Source: Spinellus fusiger (lineage: Eukaryota; Mucoromycota; Mucoromycetes; Mucorales; Phycomycetaceae). Taken from it: a stretch of DNA of 64,000 nt. The notes under the pieces are model-generated. The model ran no database searches. It was not told the DNA's origin and was given only the letters and a program-made list of their open reading frames with translations. Below, in pieces: positions 32,313-43,629 of the stretch. Made by a program: the position numbers and the translations under genes. Numbering within the stretch: position 1 is the first letter of the stretch; each line of letters starts with the position of its first letter. Location of the stretch: the NCBI GenBank assembly GCA_025094145.1, contig JALLLS010000028.1, positions 1 through 64,000 on the forward strand, read 5' to 3'.

Positions 32313-35300
32313 ATTTGTGTATTGCGTCTTTGGTCTTTCCTTTTTTCATTGGGAGAGACTGTTTATTTATTGATTGATGTGTCCTCTTGGTGGGGCTGTT
32401 GGTCTAGCGATGAAAGCAACAGAGAGTGAGAGAGAAGAGAGAAATGACACTAGCTTCATCCTTGGGGAGGAGGTGGTCATCTTAGCTTAGAAGGGGGGGT
32501 GGCTCACAGATCACTTTGGAATATAAATTAGACATGCTGCTTCATCTCACAGTTAGGAAAGAAAAGGCAGTCGTTGGTGAAGGAGAAGCGTCTGTCTATC
32601 CACCTGCCACAATGACTCACATAAGAACCTTTTTATAGGGAGATGTGTCTGTAGGTAGAGTATTACACAAAGATAGTGTACAGAATATCACACTATAGCT
32701 GCCAAGAATAAGTCAGAGCTATCATACCAAGAATAAGTCACTGTTAATTTGTGAATAACGAAGTAGACAACTCAGACCAACTCATTGAATGTTAATGTTG
32801 TAGATAGATAAGTGGATAAATAGATAAATAAGTGGATAAATAGATAAATAAGTGGATAAATAGATAGTTAAATAGATAAATAGATAGATAAATAGATAGA
32901 TAAATAGTTAAATAGTTAAATAGATAGTTAAATAGATAGACAAATAGTTAAATAGATAAATAAATAGTTAAATAGTTAGCTAAAAAGTGCTCATCTCTTC
33001 AACTTGCATAATTGGCAGTAACATGGTCATTTGTAGACTGATGTCTTATTGTCCATTGAACAATGGTGGTTTGCTCTCTTTCCTATTGGACTCCAAGAAC
33101 ACACCCTAGCCACTCAAGGAATAGCCCCTCTGTCCCACTCTGTTGGTGACAAAGCCAAGCAAACGATCCTCTGTTAAACCTATTTTCTCCTCAAATACAA
33201 ATGTGGAGAAATTCAGCCAAACAATAAGAAAAGAGACTAGAAAAGAAAGACAGCCCAATCAACAGTCAAAAGAGATAATAATCATCTCCCTCTCTTCCCC
33301 TTATATGAATATAAGATTCCCTTCTCCAGTGACAGACAGAAAACATAACCAATGTCAGCCAATAAAAGTAAAACTCTAATACAGCCTCAACCTTGAGTTT
33401 GTCCTGATATGCATTTGGGCGTAAAAAGTGTGGCGTTCATAGTAACACCCCCTTGATTCTCCACTCATTGCTAGTGAAACAAGTCATTTTAATCAGTTCA
33501 AATAGATGCATTTTTAATATACAAGACCACTGGTCGTATTTACCAATGACTGGGAAAGATACGATGTCCCACCCCATTTATATTGATATACAGATACATA
33601 TACAAATATTCATCTATTCATATCACTATTTATTCATCTTAATCCTCAGTTCCTTTGTGTTGCCTGTGAGTGTGTTTTACTCAAGCCCAGTGTCAGCTCA
33701 TCCACAATAATAAGTGGGAGATGTAATGGATACCTATCAAATGTATTTCTTCGAGAGACTATTCTATTTTTGTTCATACCAATGAATCTCTTATCTAGCT
33801 GTATGTGTTGATCAATGATGAATAGTAAGCAATCCAATCTTATATTACCTTTCTTATGATCTCGGGACAATGGAATGAAGACCGAAGACGGAAATAACAT
33901 AAATAATATATTAAAGATATAAATAACATAAGATGGAATGAAATTGAATAAGATTAAACCCTTTTTTGGTGGTAGAAATCTATATTCATATGGATTTGTA
34001 GTAATGCCATACTCACAGAGAAAGTTACCTCTTTCGCTTTCATGACAAGTATATTATTTGATGTCATCCCACTCAACTGTCTTTTGTGAGTTTAAGTTTA
34101 TAAATATACATTTTTAATACTATTCTTATAATAGTAGTCTATCTGTATACTTATTCTTCACTGCAGAGAACTATTTCACACATTCCATCAGAGAAACAAG
34201 AGAAAGTACACTTTGATTCAATAGAAGAAGAAGAAAAGAATAAATTAGACCCTCTCTCTCTTTGTTTCTTTTTCTTTTCTTGACCTTTGTTGTTGCTTAT
34301 TAGAGTCTTTCTTTTATTGTCTTGGTGTAAAGATAAAACAGAGTATATTCCAAATACAGATAATAATACTCGGTAGTTATTTTTGCCTTTTTGTTTCTCT
34401 TTCTTATTGCTACCTCTATAGAACACCAAACCCATAGAGTGTATCTGAAGAAGAGTATGATTGAGAGTGTTTTGTTTATTTATGGTTCTGATGTTCTCCC
34501 CTTTCTTTTTTCTTTCTTTCTTTCTTTTATTCTTTTCTTGAAGAAGAGCATCTTACATTTACTGTCATGATGTTATTTAACTATTAATTTTTAATATTTG
34601 AAAGGTGTACAAACTAAATAACACGAGCCGAGTTATTTTCAGGTACGCTCCGATGGAAGGAAAAGGATAGGAAAAGAAAAACAAGACCTCTATTTGTCTT
34701 ATTTTTATTTTATTTTATTTTTCTTCTTTTTATTTTTATTTTATTTTCTAATAGTAATAATAGTAATGGTAGTAGTAGTAATAATAATAACAATACTAAT
34801 AATAATAACAATAACAACACTAATAACAACAACAACACTAATAAACTAAAGGAGACAAAATATGTATATCTTACTGTGTTTCGGTGAATTCCTACCTGTT
34901 TGTCTCCATCTCATCAATAAGGTGACAGTTCTAGAAATTAAAATTAATTGTCAATGTTTCTGATGCATACATAGGAGTTACATATAATAAGCTAAAAAGA
35001 TTAAAGTTCAGGTTCATTCAAAGGGGGGCAGTGAGTGGTAGGAATGAAGTGATTTATTTATTTATTCATTATTCATTATGCACTCATTATTCATTATTGA
35101 TCGTAGTAGTGGTAGTGGTATTATTTGTTGCTATGGCTACTACTTTATGTTGCTATGGCTACTACTTTATGTTGCTATGATGACTACACTACGGCTACTT
35201 TATGTTATTGGTTACAATAGCCGCTAGTAGAGTCATGTGGTGGGTGCAGATGTGGCGGGGTTCTCGAGGTCCTATTCTCTTGTTCTTCTTTAGTCATTAA

Positions 35301-35620
35301 CAAACTTCATTTTTTTTTTGCCACCTGCTGTTTTATATGCTGCTTGTCGTGCACTGTCTCTTTTTATATCTAAAGACACCCTCCCCCATGAGCTTAGATA
35401 CTACTGACTCTGCTTCAAAGTGGTACATTTTATGCACTTGTAGGACAGCAATACATTCACTGATGTTGTTTAAAAAGTTACAAACAAATAGTCTTTATTA
35501 GAGAGTATTTTAAAATGGGATAGTTGTTGGATTGTTAGGAGTGGTTTCGTAAGAAGGAGGAGGATATATGTATTTAATAATAAAACAGAATGTGAATACA
35601 AGGAGCTCAACAGATCATGT
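32313..35620. other. 3.3 kb gene desert with simple repeats
   Basis: No supportable gene is seen on either strand. It contains GATAAATAGATA-type repeats at about 32800-32985, a TTTC/TTTAT pyrimidine tract at 34500-34530 and 34680-34745, TAATAATA repeats at 34745-34850, and a 22 bp tandem (TTGCTATGGCTACTACTTTATG) at about 35130-35200. Short reading frames (for example 33453-33710 +, 34151-34435 -) have simple composition, no motif and no introns that help, and I do not call them. Confidence 0.55.
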
Positions 35621-36860
35621 TTAAGCACTCTTCTCGATCTTGAAGCTGTTGGAGCGGAAAGTACAGCTCTTGGTTGTGTCCTTGCTGGATTCCACCTCAA
35701 GACTATAGTGAATAATAATAGAGTTAGCATGTGTGTAAGTGTGTGTGTGTATTATCTCTTGGGGAGAGTGTGTTGCTAGGCTGACTTATGGAGGGAATGG
35801 ACTTACGTGTAGAAGTAGTTGGAGGTGTAGTCCAACTTGTCCTTGGGCAATTTGAGGTGATCCTTGAGAGTGAAGACATCTACGAAGGATTCCTTGCCTT
35901 GCCAGACAGTGTCCACCAACACAGCAGTGGCCTCATCACTGCCCTTGTACAAGGTGACCTTGAGGAGACTGTCTGTCTGGGAAGAAGTGTCACGGCTAGC
36001 ACTCAGGCGCAGGTGGTCGTTCTCCTTGTAGGTAGCACCCTCCTGAGGGTAGTCTACAGTGAGACCGTAGCAACCTCTGAAGTGCTCAGGGTGGTAGTAA
36101 GAAGAATCATCGAGGCTCTCAGCGTAACCAATAGAGCCGTCGGCGTTGGTGTGGGAGCTGGAGGTGACCTTGAAGGTGTGGGAGGTCTGGATACAGTCGG
36201 GTCCGAGCATACCGCCGACCATGTTGGATACCCATACACGGTAGTAGTAAAGACCGGCAGTCAAGGTCTTGGGGAGAGTGTCGGGGAGAGAGGCTTGTTT
36301 GTCCAATTTGTATTTGCCACTCCAGATGTTCTTGATGTATTTGGCTTTACCGTTCTTTTCCACAGCATAGAGCTAAGATAGGAATAGAAGGAGTGAGTGG
36401 GATGGGTTCTTTTATGTTACTGTTGTAGAGGGACTACACTTACGTCAAGACCAGAGACAACCTTATCGTGAGCATCGGGCACTCTGGCTAGAGAGAGCAG
36501 AAGAAAGAAAAAGGTAAGATGGAGGATATTCTGTCATTTTGAATAGATTGAAAAATGTGTCTACTTACAGACGGTGACCTTTGTCTGGGAGCCAGCAACC
36601 ACAGCAACACTGGAGGTAGGGTAAGGGACCTCAAGACCTAAGCAACAAAGATGAGTTACACTGCTACAGTAGAGCATTGAACATTGAACATTGAACATTG
36701 AACATTGAACATTGAACATTGAACATTGAACATTGAACATTGAACATTGAACTACTTTACCAGAACACCACTGCTTTCTGGCATCAGCATATTGGTCGGC
36801 ATTGGTAAGGGCAGCAATGCTAAGGAGAAGGGCTGAGGTGGCGGCAAGAGAGAACTTCAT
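35621..36860 (-). CDS. Secreted protein of unknown function
   Basis: Five exons, 36860-36761, 36637-36569, 36487-36444, 36372-35807 and 35702-35621, encode 286 residues. The N-terminus is a classical signal peptide (MKFSLAATSALLLSIAALTNA, cleavage near residue 21). The mature protein has few cysteines (for example KQWCSG, GPDCIQ, RGCYG, KSCTF) that could pair. It looks beta-rich with two similar halves (KVTVC..., LYYYRVWVSNM; GLTVDYPQEGATYKENDHLRL, LKVTLYKG), as in Ig-like or fibronectin-like folds. No GPI signal is seen at the end (FKIEKSA). Codon use is strongly biased (GTC, AAG, ACC), suggesting high expression. It is probably a cell-wall or secreted protein; I do not recognise a family. 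Confidence 0.75.
36676..36752 (+). repeat. 7 bp minisatellite inside intron 1 of the secreted-protein gene
   Basis: The unit ATTGAAC (TTCAATG on the coding strand) is repeated eleven times without error in the 123 nt first intron. The intron is thereby more than doubled relative to its neighbours. Confidence 0.9.
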
Positions 36861-38828
36861 AGTGAATCGAATGTGGAAAGGGAAAGATAGCAGAATTAAA
36901 GTAATGGGGAAGGGTTCTTCTCTTATATAGTAGCTCCAATGTAACACAGATCACTCAGAGTGGCTGTCCACTAACAACACCACACCAAATCATTCTTGGC
37001 TGAGTATTCTTCCCTTTCCAAGCCCCACCAAGAGGCAATAAATAATATTCCAATTTTAAATTCTGGCAGTGGACTGTCTCTCATCAGTGCTCCTTTCTAT
37101 TCTTTTGTTGCTGTTGCCAGTCACTCTTTTGTTGCTAGACAGAATGTATTGACTTATTTATGACCACATTCCCATTTTAAGAAATGTTACTAGACTGTAT
37201 TGACTACTCTCTACACATGGGGTCTGCCCTGAAAAAGAACCGTACAAGTGCGTACCGTGTCCTTTGCTCACCATAATAATAGATTGAGACTCCGGTGTCG
37301 ATCTTAATGAGCTATTACCATTTGGATCTTTGGAGACATAAACCCACCCTACTCCCCCCCACCTATAAGAAATCCTGTTTCCATTTTATTTTTATTTTTA
37401 TTTTTATTTTTATTTTTTGTTATTTATTTTTTTGTCTATTTAAAAATAAAAAGAGCCAATGTTGTGTCGTCTATTTGTTATCGGAACTATTTTTATTTTT
37501 ATATTTTTATATTTTTGTATTTTTGTATATTTTTGTATATTTTTATATATTTTTATATATTTTTATATAGTTTTAAATAGTTTTAAATAGTTTTGTATAT
37601 TTTTGTATATTTTTGTATATTTACATTTTTACATTTTTACGTTTTTGTATATTTTTATATTTCATCTTCATTCTTTTTGGATCCATTAAAATTAACCACT
37701 GTCATTCTGGCGGTTGTTACAAGCCGAAGGTGACTATAAATAACCCCTGAACACAATCACCATAACAGGACAGGTTCTTTGTCTATGATTTGAGTAGACT
37801 TATTGCCACACAGACACTCTTTATTCTCCGCTACTTGAGCACTAGATTCTGAATACACAGCAAGGTGGGGGAGGGAACAAGAGAAAGTAGAAATGCCCAG
37901 GTAGAAATGCCCAGGTAGAAATACTCGAGTCAAAGTGAGTATGAAAACGACACCTACAAATGTGCTATTGTGTGCTGTTGTGTATACCAACATCAAATGA
38001 CAAACAATAGAAAATAGTAGAATCATCAAGGCATAGCTACCCTCATAATAGAGTCTGCTGTCACTGATAGAGTGTTTTGTAGACTACAACTGATAAAGAT
38101 GTATTTTTTTTTCTTTTTTCTTCTCTCTTTTTGCCAAGACTACCAAGGCTATGCACTTGAGACATGGCATCCAATGTGCATTCTTTGTCCTTGAATTAAG
38201 CGGTTATTGAAGCCAATAAGTATTCCCGAGGGGGTTGAAAGTGACTGCTCTATAGATAGGGTGTAGGTGAGTTTATGGAAGAATGCCCTCGGACGGAAGG
38301 AGAAAGAGAGAGCAGGGGCTATCTTCCCAAGTACAGCCACAGTGCACAGAGCCCTTTTTATTTATTTATTTATGACTGACGTAGGTAAAGTGAGTCTATT
38401 ACTTGTTTTGTTTATCTATCTATAAAAGAAGAGGGAAATAGGACGGATAAGTGTGTAAATGTAATGTGTCCTGTGTGTGCTACTGTGCCAAGTGTATTTT
38501 CACAATGTCCCACTTCTAGCAAGGGGGTGATTCTTTCTGATCTTGGTGGATACGAGTAGGAGGGTTTCTATGGACTGCAGTCTATTATTAAAGACAATGG
38601 AATAGCACACGCAATGGACACTGCACGCAATGGACACCTCTGAAAAGGTGTGCCTGTGTGTATTTGTACTGGGCACGCCACTGTAGTTATGGCTGATACC
38701 CTCCCTTTTCTTCTTTCTATTTGATTTGATCCTGCAAGGCGTACTTTGAATCTAAACTTGTCACGACGTGACTTGTTCATTGTTTACTCGTCTTCCACTT
38801 GTTGTGTCTACTGTTCGAGGATTCGACT
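36861..38828. other. Spacer between secreted-protein gene and mS37 gene
   Basis: About 2 kb with no supportable gene. The promoter of the secreted-protein gene lies just above 36861, with a TATATAG-type box at about 36926. From 37385 to 37670 there is a long TTTTTA/TATATTTTTG low-complexity tract. Short frames at 37757-38029 (-), 38149-38340 (-) and 38568-38780 (-) lack motifs. The last 250 bp hold the mS37 promoter. Confidence 0.5.
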
Positions 38829-39113
38829 ATGAAATTAAAGCAACTCAAGGTCAGACCCAAGAAGCTCCTTGACTCGAGTCCTTGTCTAGTGGAAATGGGC
38901 TCGTTGTTTGAGTGCTGGGCCACTTCAGGTGTTGATGACAAGCGATGCGTAGTGGCATCAAAGGCACTGTCAGAGTGTATGACAAAGCCTGTAAGTGCAA
39001 AAGACAAAAGACAAAAGACAAGAAATAACACCCAGTGTCTTTGTTAGGTGACCAAATCCAACCGCCAGAATACCATCAATTACCATTTGGCACGTTTAAG
39101 CAAGCATTTGTAG
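38829..39113 (+). CDS. Mitochondrial small ribosomal subunit protein mS37 (Mrp10/CHCHD1 family)
   Basis: Two exons, 38829-38990 and 39048-39113, give a 75-residue basic protein beginning MKLKQLKVRPKKLLDSSPC. It has a twin CX9C motif: Cys19/Cys29 and Cys40/Cys50, with the family phrase SPCLVEMGSLFECWATSGVD and ALSECM. Twin CX9C proteins are imported and oxidised by the Mia40 relay. mS37 then joins the head of the mitochondrial small subunit. The 57 nt intron splits the gene after KP. The end (NTINYHLARLSKHL) is like Mrp10, and the size matches the family. Confidence 0.85.
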
Positions 39114-40109
39114 AAAAGGACAATGGAACCACTGTCTTTTACTTTGAGACCTTCCCACCTCACCTCACCTTGCCTTGCCTTACCTCACCTCACCTCACCT
39201 CACACCCTAGAAACCAGCCCCTCCCCTTTTTTTTCCTTTTTTTTTATATTTTTAAAATATATATATTTATATATATATATTAAAAGACACTAGAGAAGAA
39301 GATCAATGAAAAAGACAATGCCATTTGAGTCTGAGATAAAAAATAAATGAGAGATCTATAGAGAGGAGATCTATAGACTAACACCAATACACCCACAAAT
39401 GTAGGGAAGCTGTTTGGTTGTGTAGGTAGAGACTGTGACTGCACTGATCATAGACGTCCTTGCACTGAACAATCATCAATAAACAAAAGATACCTTGGTG
39501 CTGATACACACTACAGTGTCAGTATCAGTATCAGTATCAGTATCAGTATCAGTATCAGTATCAATATCAATATCAGTATCAGTAACAGTAACAGTGAATA
39601 GCACTGGTATCCACAAGGAATCAGCCTATAGATTCTCTTTTCTCTCTTCTCTAGAACCGTCGCTGCTTCAATTCAGTCCTCTACAGACACCCACCATAAA
39701 ATATTTCAACTGTCATGATCCTTGTCCACCGGACTGTTCTTGAGTCCGGATGATTTGTACGGGCGCTTACTTCATTTGGCATTCTGAGCAGAAAAGGTCC
39801 CTCAGACGGAAGGCTGATTCCTTCCTTCTTCGAGTAGCCAATATCTCAAGGTAACGCCATCCGCTTGCTTGGAAGCATCCTCCCCTACATCCATTGCTTA
39901 TATCAGAAGAATGCAGAAATGGATGAATAGACCAATCTTCTTTATGGAATCCGCACTAACCTCTTTATGATCTCTCTTTTTCTTTCTTTTTTCATGTTAT
40001 TGTTGCTGATGATGTTGCTGATGATGTTGCTGGTGCTGTCTTTGCCTTTATTTCTTCCTTGACGCTTCTCTTGCTCATCACTCATTTCAACACCAGACTT
40101 TGATCGACA
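39114..40109. other. Spacer and uL22 promoter
   Basis: No gene is visible. A TCACC repeat is at 39160-39200 and a TA-rich tract at 39240-39285. A CAGTAT hexanucleotide array is at 39517-39590. The hairpin CCGGACT-GTTCTTG-AGTCCGG is at about 39729-39749. The pyrimidine-rich 150 bp before 40110 is typical of a ribosomal protein promoter and leader. Confidence 0.5.
39517..39590 (+). repeat. CAGTAT hexanucleotide microsatellite
   Basis: About twelve units of CAGTAT, with a few CAATAT and CAGTAA variants, in the spacer upstream of uL22. Confidence 0.85.
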
Positions 40110-40655
40110 ATGGTCAGATACGCTGCTACACCCGTCAACCCTACCAAGGCTGCCAAGTCCAGAGGCTCCTACTTGCGCGTTCACTTCAAGAACACTCATG
40201 AAGTTGCCGTGGCTATCCAGGGTCTCAAGCTCTCCAAGGCCTACAGCTACCTGAACAACGTCACTGAGCACAAGCAGGCCATTCCCTTCCGTCGTTTCAA
40301 CGGTGGTGTGGGTCGCACTGCTCAGGCCAAGGAGTTCGGTACCACTCAAGGACGCTGGCCCGTCAAGTCTGTCAAGTTCGTCACTGACCTCTTGAAGAAT
40401 GCCGAGTCCAATGCCGAGTCCAAGGGATTAAACGTTGAGGAACTGTACATCTCCAGCGTCATTGTCAACCAAGCTCCCAAGCACCGTCGCAGAACCTTCC
40501 GTGCTCACGGTAGAATCAACCCTTACATGACTTCTCCATCCCACATTGAGGTCATCCTCACTGAGAAGGAAGAGGCTGTCCCCAAGGCCAATGATAAACA
40601 GGTCGTCCGCTTGAATGCCCGTCAGTTGGCACGCAAGACTCGTCTCTCTGCTTAA
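40110..40655 (+). CDS. RPL17: 60S ribosomal protein L17 (uL22)
   Basis: One uninterrupted exon of 181 residues. The N-terminus [20 protein letters not shown], the phrase [20 protein letters not shown], and [20 protein letters not shown] with SPSHIEVIL are diagnostic of eukaryotic uL22. The protein lines the exit tunnel of the large ribosomal subunit. Codon use is strongly C-ending (CTC, AAG, GTC, CGT), and CpG content is normal, in contrast with the transposon region. The 3' flank has AATAATAAATAAA for polyadenylation. Confidence 0.97.
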   Translation: MVRYAATPVNPTKAAKSRGSYLRVHFKNTHEVAVAIQGLKLSKAYSYLNNVTEHKQAIPFRRFNGGVGRTAQAKEFGTTQGRWPVKSVKFVTDLLKNAESNAESKGLNVEELYISSVIVNQAPKHRRRTFRAHGRINPYMTSPSHIEVILTEKEEAVPKANDKQVVRLNARQLARKTRLSA

Positions 40656-40856
40656 GTTCATTTGCTATTCTCTAATAATAAATAAATAAAATAAAAGAGA
40701 GAGAAGGAAAAGATGACTTGACAATAAGTCCACACGTGTGTTTACGTCACCACTAAGATGTTCTTGTATAAAATGAAGTTTCTGACAGGTGTTCAATGGG
40801 ATTCCCAGAAAGGTTTTCTTTAGCAAGACATTCGTAGTAATAACATCAGTATTCGC

Positions 40857-43520
40857 ATGGGTGAAACAGTGAAATTGTATTTGTATGACTTATCCAATGG
40901 CATGGCACGTCAAATGTCCTTGGCATTGACAGGGAAACAAATTGGTAATCCTTTTCAGAGTGTAGCAGAGAGTGTAGCAAGGAGTGTAGCGTAGTCTTGT
41001 ATTGTTTTGTCCATCTTTTACCATGACAAGAAGAGAGAAAAAGTGTTCTTATTCTGTGCCATCCTTATTCTCATTCTACAGATGGCATTTGGCATACATC
41101 CGTTGTTCTCTATGGTCAAGAGATATACTACGGTCAAGGCATAAGTTATGCTGTTCCTGGTATTAAGACACATTTCCTTTCTGCAATAATTATAACAATA
41201 GCCCTACCATGGAGTCTATCATGTAGAACCATCACTCAACCTGTAGCATGTACTACTCATTAGGCACCACCCAACATGGACAACCTCTGCAAATATTTGA
41301 TATGGGAGAAACTCACTTACCAGTGGAGGTGTTGACAGACTATATCAACAGCCAGCACTCTGTTTATACGTAGGCCATTGGACCCTTACCTGCTTGTCTA
41401 TGAACTCACTCTAACTGTAGGGCTGAGAAATACCACCTGCTTGACTTTAATTGCAACACCTTCTCCAATGATCTTTGCCAATTCTTGACAGGAAAGACCA
41501 TTCCTAAGCATATTACTGATCTGCCAAATGAAATCATGAACACGTAAGCGAATGTATACAGTCTATCCTCTTTTATGTACTCACCATCAAAACAAAAAAC
41601 AAAACAAAAAACAAAAAAACAGACCCTTTGGACAGTCTTTCCTGCCTATGATTGAAAGCATGTTTGGCATTTCTCGAACAGCACCTGCCCCCTCCACTAC
41701 ACTCTCAGGCCCTACGCCTTCAGCAGACTCTCTTGCCCTTCTGCAGGGAGTGGCCTCCGCTGCGTTCTCAGCTGCTGCCTCTCGTCCTACACCTGTCCAA
41801 GTCGCTAATAACTTGGCAGAACTCGATAAATGGATTCATGCCTATGATGCTGTAGTTGTCTTTTTTACTTCAGACACATGTCCTCCCTGCCGAGTGATAA
41901 AGCCTGATTTTGAACACTTGATGGAAGAAAAGAATCCTGCTGGACATTTGTTGAGGGTTGTGGGTGTGGTTGTGGATACTTCCAAAGCTATGGATGTGAG
42001 TGCAGTGTATGGGATTCGATCCACTCCTACTTTTATATTCTTCCACAAGGCACAAAAGGTAAATGAGCAGACAATGAGTGTAGGAGTCTTATGGAGTCTT
42101 ATGGGATTTAGTATTCTGAATTCAAAGGAGCGGATTATGCAGAACTCAAGAGTTCAGTGGATTTGTTATTGTTCACTGCCTATCCTCGTAAGTATTCAAA
42201 AGGGAACGTGGAGAGTAGGAAGACTCAGTTGCCTTTGTTTATGTTGCTATGTTGCTATGTTGCTATAGCCCATCCTCACCGCAAGATCCAGTTGACAGCA
42301 GCTCTTGATATTCCCAGAAACCCTATTCTGTATACACAGACAAACAATGCAAGTCTTGTCATTAAGAAACTCGATAGTGTGCTTGCAGAGGCTACTAATA
42401 TAATACTCAAAGAAGAACAAAAGAAGGGCTTGGAACAGGCCAAGTTGTATTTAGAGAAGCCTGACCAAACCACAGTAGACATTGCTCAGTGGTGTTCTAC
42501 ACTAGGTAAGGCCCTTTCCATGTGCATCTGTGTATAAGAGAAAGAAATTAGTGCTATTTTGCTTCTTCTTTTATTTTTATTATTTTTATTATTTTTATTA
42601 TTTTTATTGTTTTTATTCACTTATTCATTCCTATATAGATGTACTATTGGAGGGATTACCTGTGGACCAACTCTTCCCTATCCTTGATATTCTTCGCTGT
42701 CTTATTACTACACAGCCCATGGTGGATCATTACGAAACTGATTGTAAGGCAGTGTTATATTTATATTTATATTGAATACTCACTACTTTATCTTATAGGC
42801 TCACAATTAATACGTATTTTTACCATTGGATATCAGCATGAAAATCTGAACAAGGCAACTCTCCTCATGATTTTACGATTGGTAAGAAGTGAATGCCCTC
42901 AAGGACTTTTCCTCACTCACTAAAAATACCCTATGGGATCTTAGGCATGCAATCTGTTTTCCAATCATAACTTTGTCACTACCTATTTCACCTCTCATCT
43001 TCCATCTTCCCATCGTTCTTCTCTCACTCAACTCCTTGTTGCTGCACTGCTTTCTCAAGACACCCAAGTACGCCAAACAGCTGCTTCTCTTGCCTTTAAC
43101 TGCTCTACTGTTGTGGCAAAAGAACGTCTTCATAAGGAAAGCAGGGATTTACCTACAGGAACAGCAGAACAGGAAGATGATGAGTGGCAAGTGGAAATAG
43201 TCAGTGCATTGGTGGATTCTCTTGCAAAGGAAACAGATGAAGAAATAGGTTGGTTTTTATTTTTATTTATTTTTATTATTATTATGGTGGTGGTGGTGAG
43301 TAACTCAACTCTTTTTCTAGTTCACCGATCCTTGGCTGCAATTACTCATTTGTTGTTCCTGGCACCTTCTGAGGCTTCTCTTCCTAGTCTGTTGGATGTA
43401 CTGAATGTGAAAGAAGCATTAGAAAACAAAAAGAGTATAGCATCTGCTAAAGTGATTGGACTTGCAAGAGACATTGATAGACTCATTCAACAGAGCTTAC
43501 AAGCATCTACCTTTGAATAA
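40857..43520 (+). CDS. PPPDE peptidase - thioredoxin - PUL domain protein
   Basis: Eleven exons: 40857-40944, 41082-41159, 41264-41369, 41421-41543, 41623-42058, 42112-42187, 42269-42505, 42639-42743, 42799-42881, 42945-43248, 43321-43520, giving 611 residues. The first 130 residues are a PPPDE (DeSI-type) cysteine isopeptidase, with the catalytic histidine in DGIWHTSVV (His34) and cysteine in LLDFNCNTFSND (Cys102). Residues about 185-280 are a thioredoxin fold with the motif CPPC (218-221). The C-terminal 280 residues are an all-helical PUL domain (LITTQPMVDHYETD, LTQLLVAALLSQDTQVRQTAASLAFN), a Cdc48/p97-binding module in PLAA/Doa1. The set suggests removal of ubiquitin or SUMO linked to Cdc48. 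This fusion is known in fungi and plants; substrates are unknown. Confidence 0.88.
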
Positions 43521-43629
43521 GTCTTTACATACTCTAACATTAACAATAAACACTAGTGGTGTAGGTATAAGTGCAATAAAATAATATACTTCTATGATAT
43601 ATATATAGTGCTTTATTCGTGTATTGGCT

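Noticed and set aside
35788..36381. + strand frame of 197 codons opposite the secreted protein
   Set aside because: It overlaps exon 4 of a well-spliced - strand gene with a signal peptide and is an artefact of biased codon use.
37757..38029. Small - strand frame of 90 codons
   Set aside because: Hydrophobic start but no family motif, no splicing support and low-complexity surroundings.
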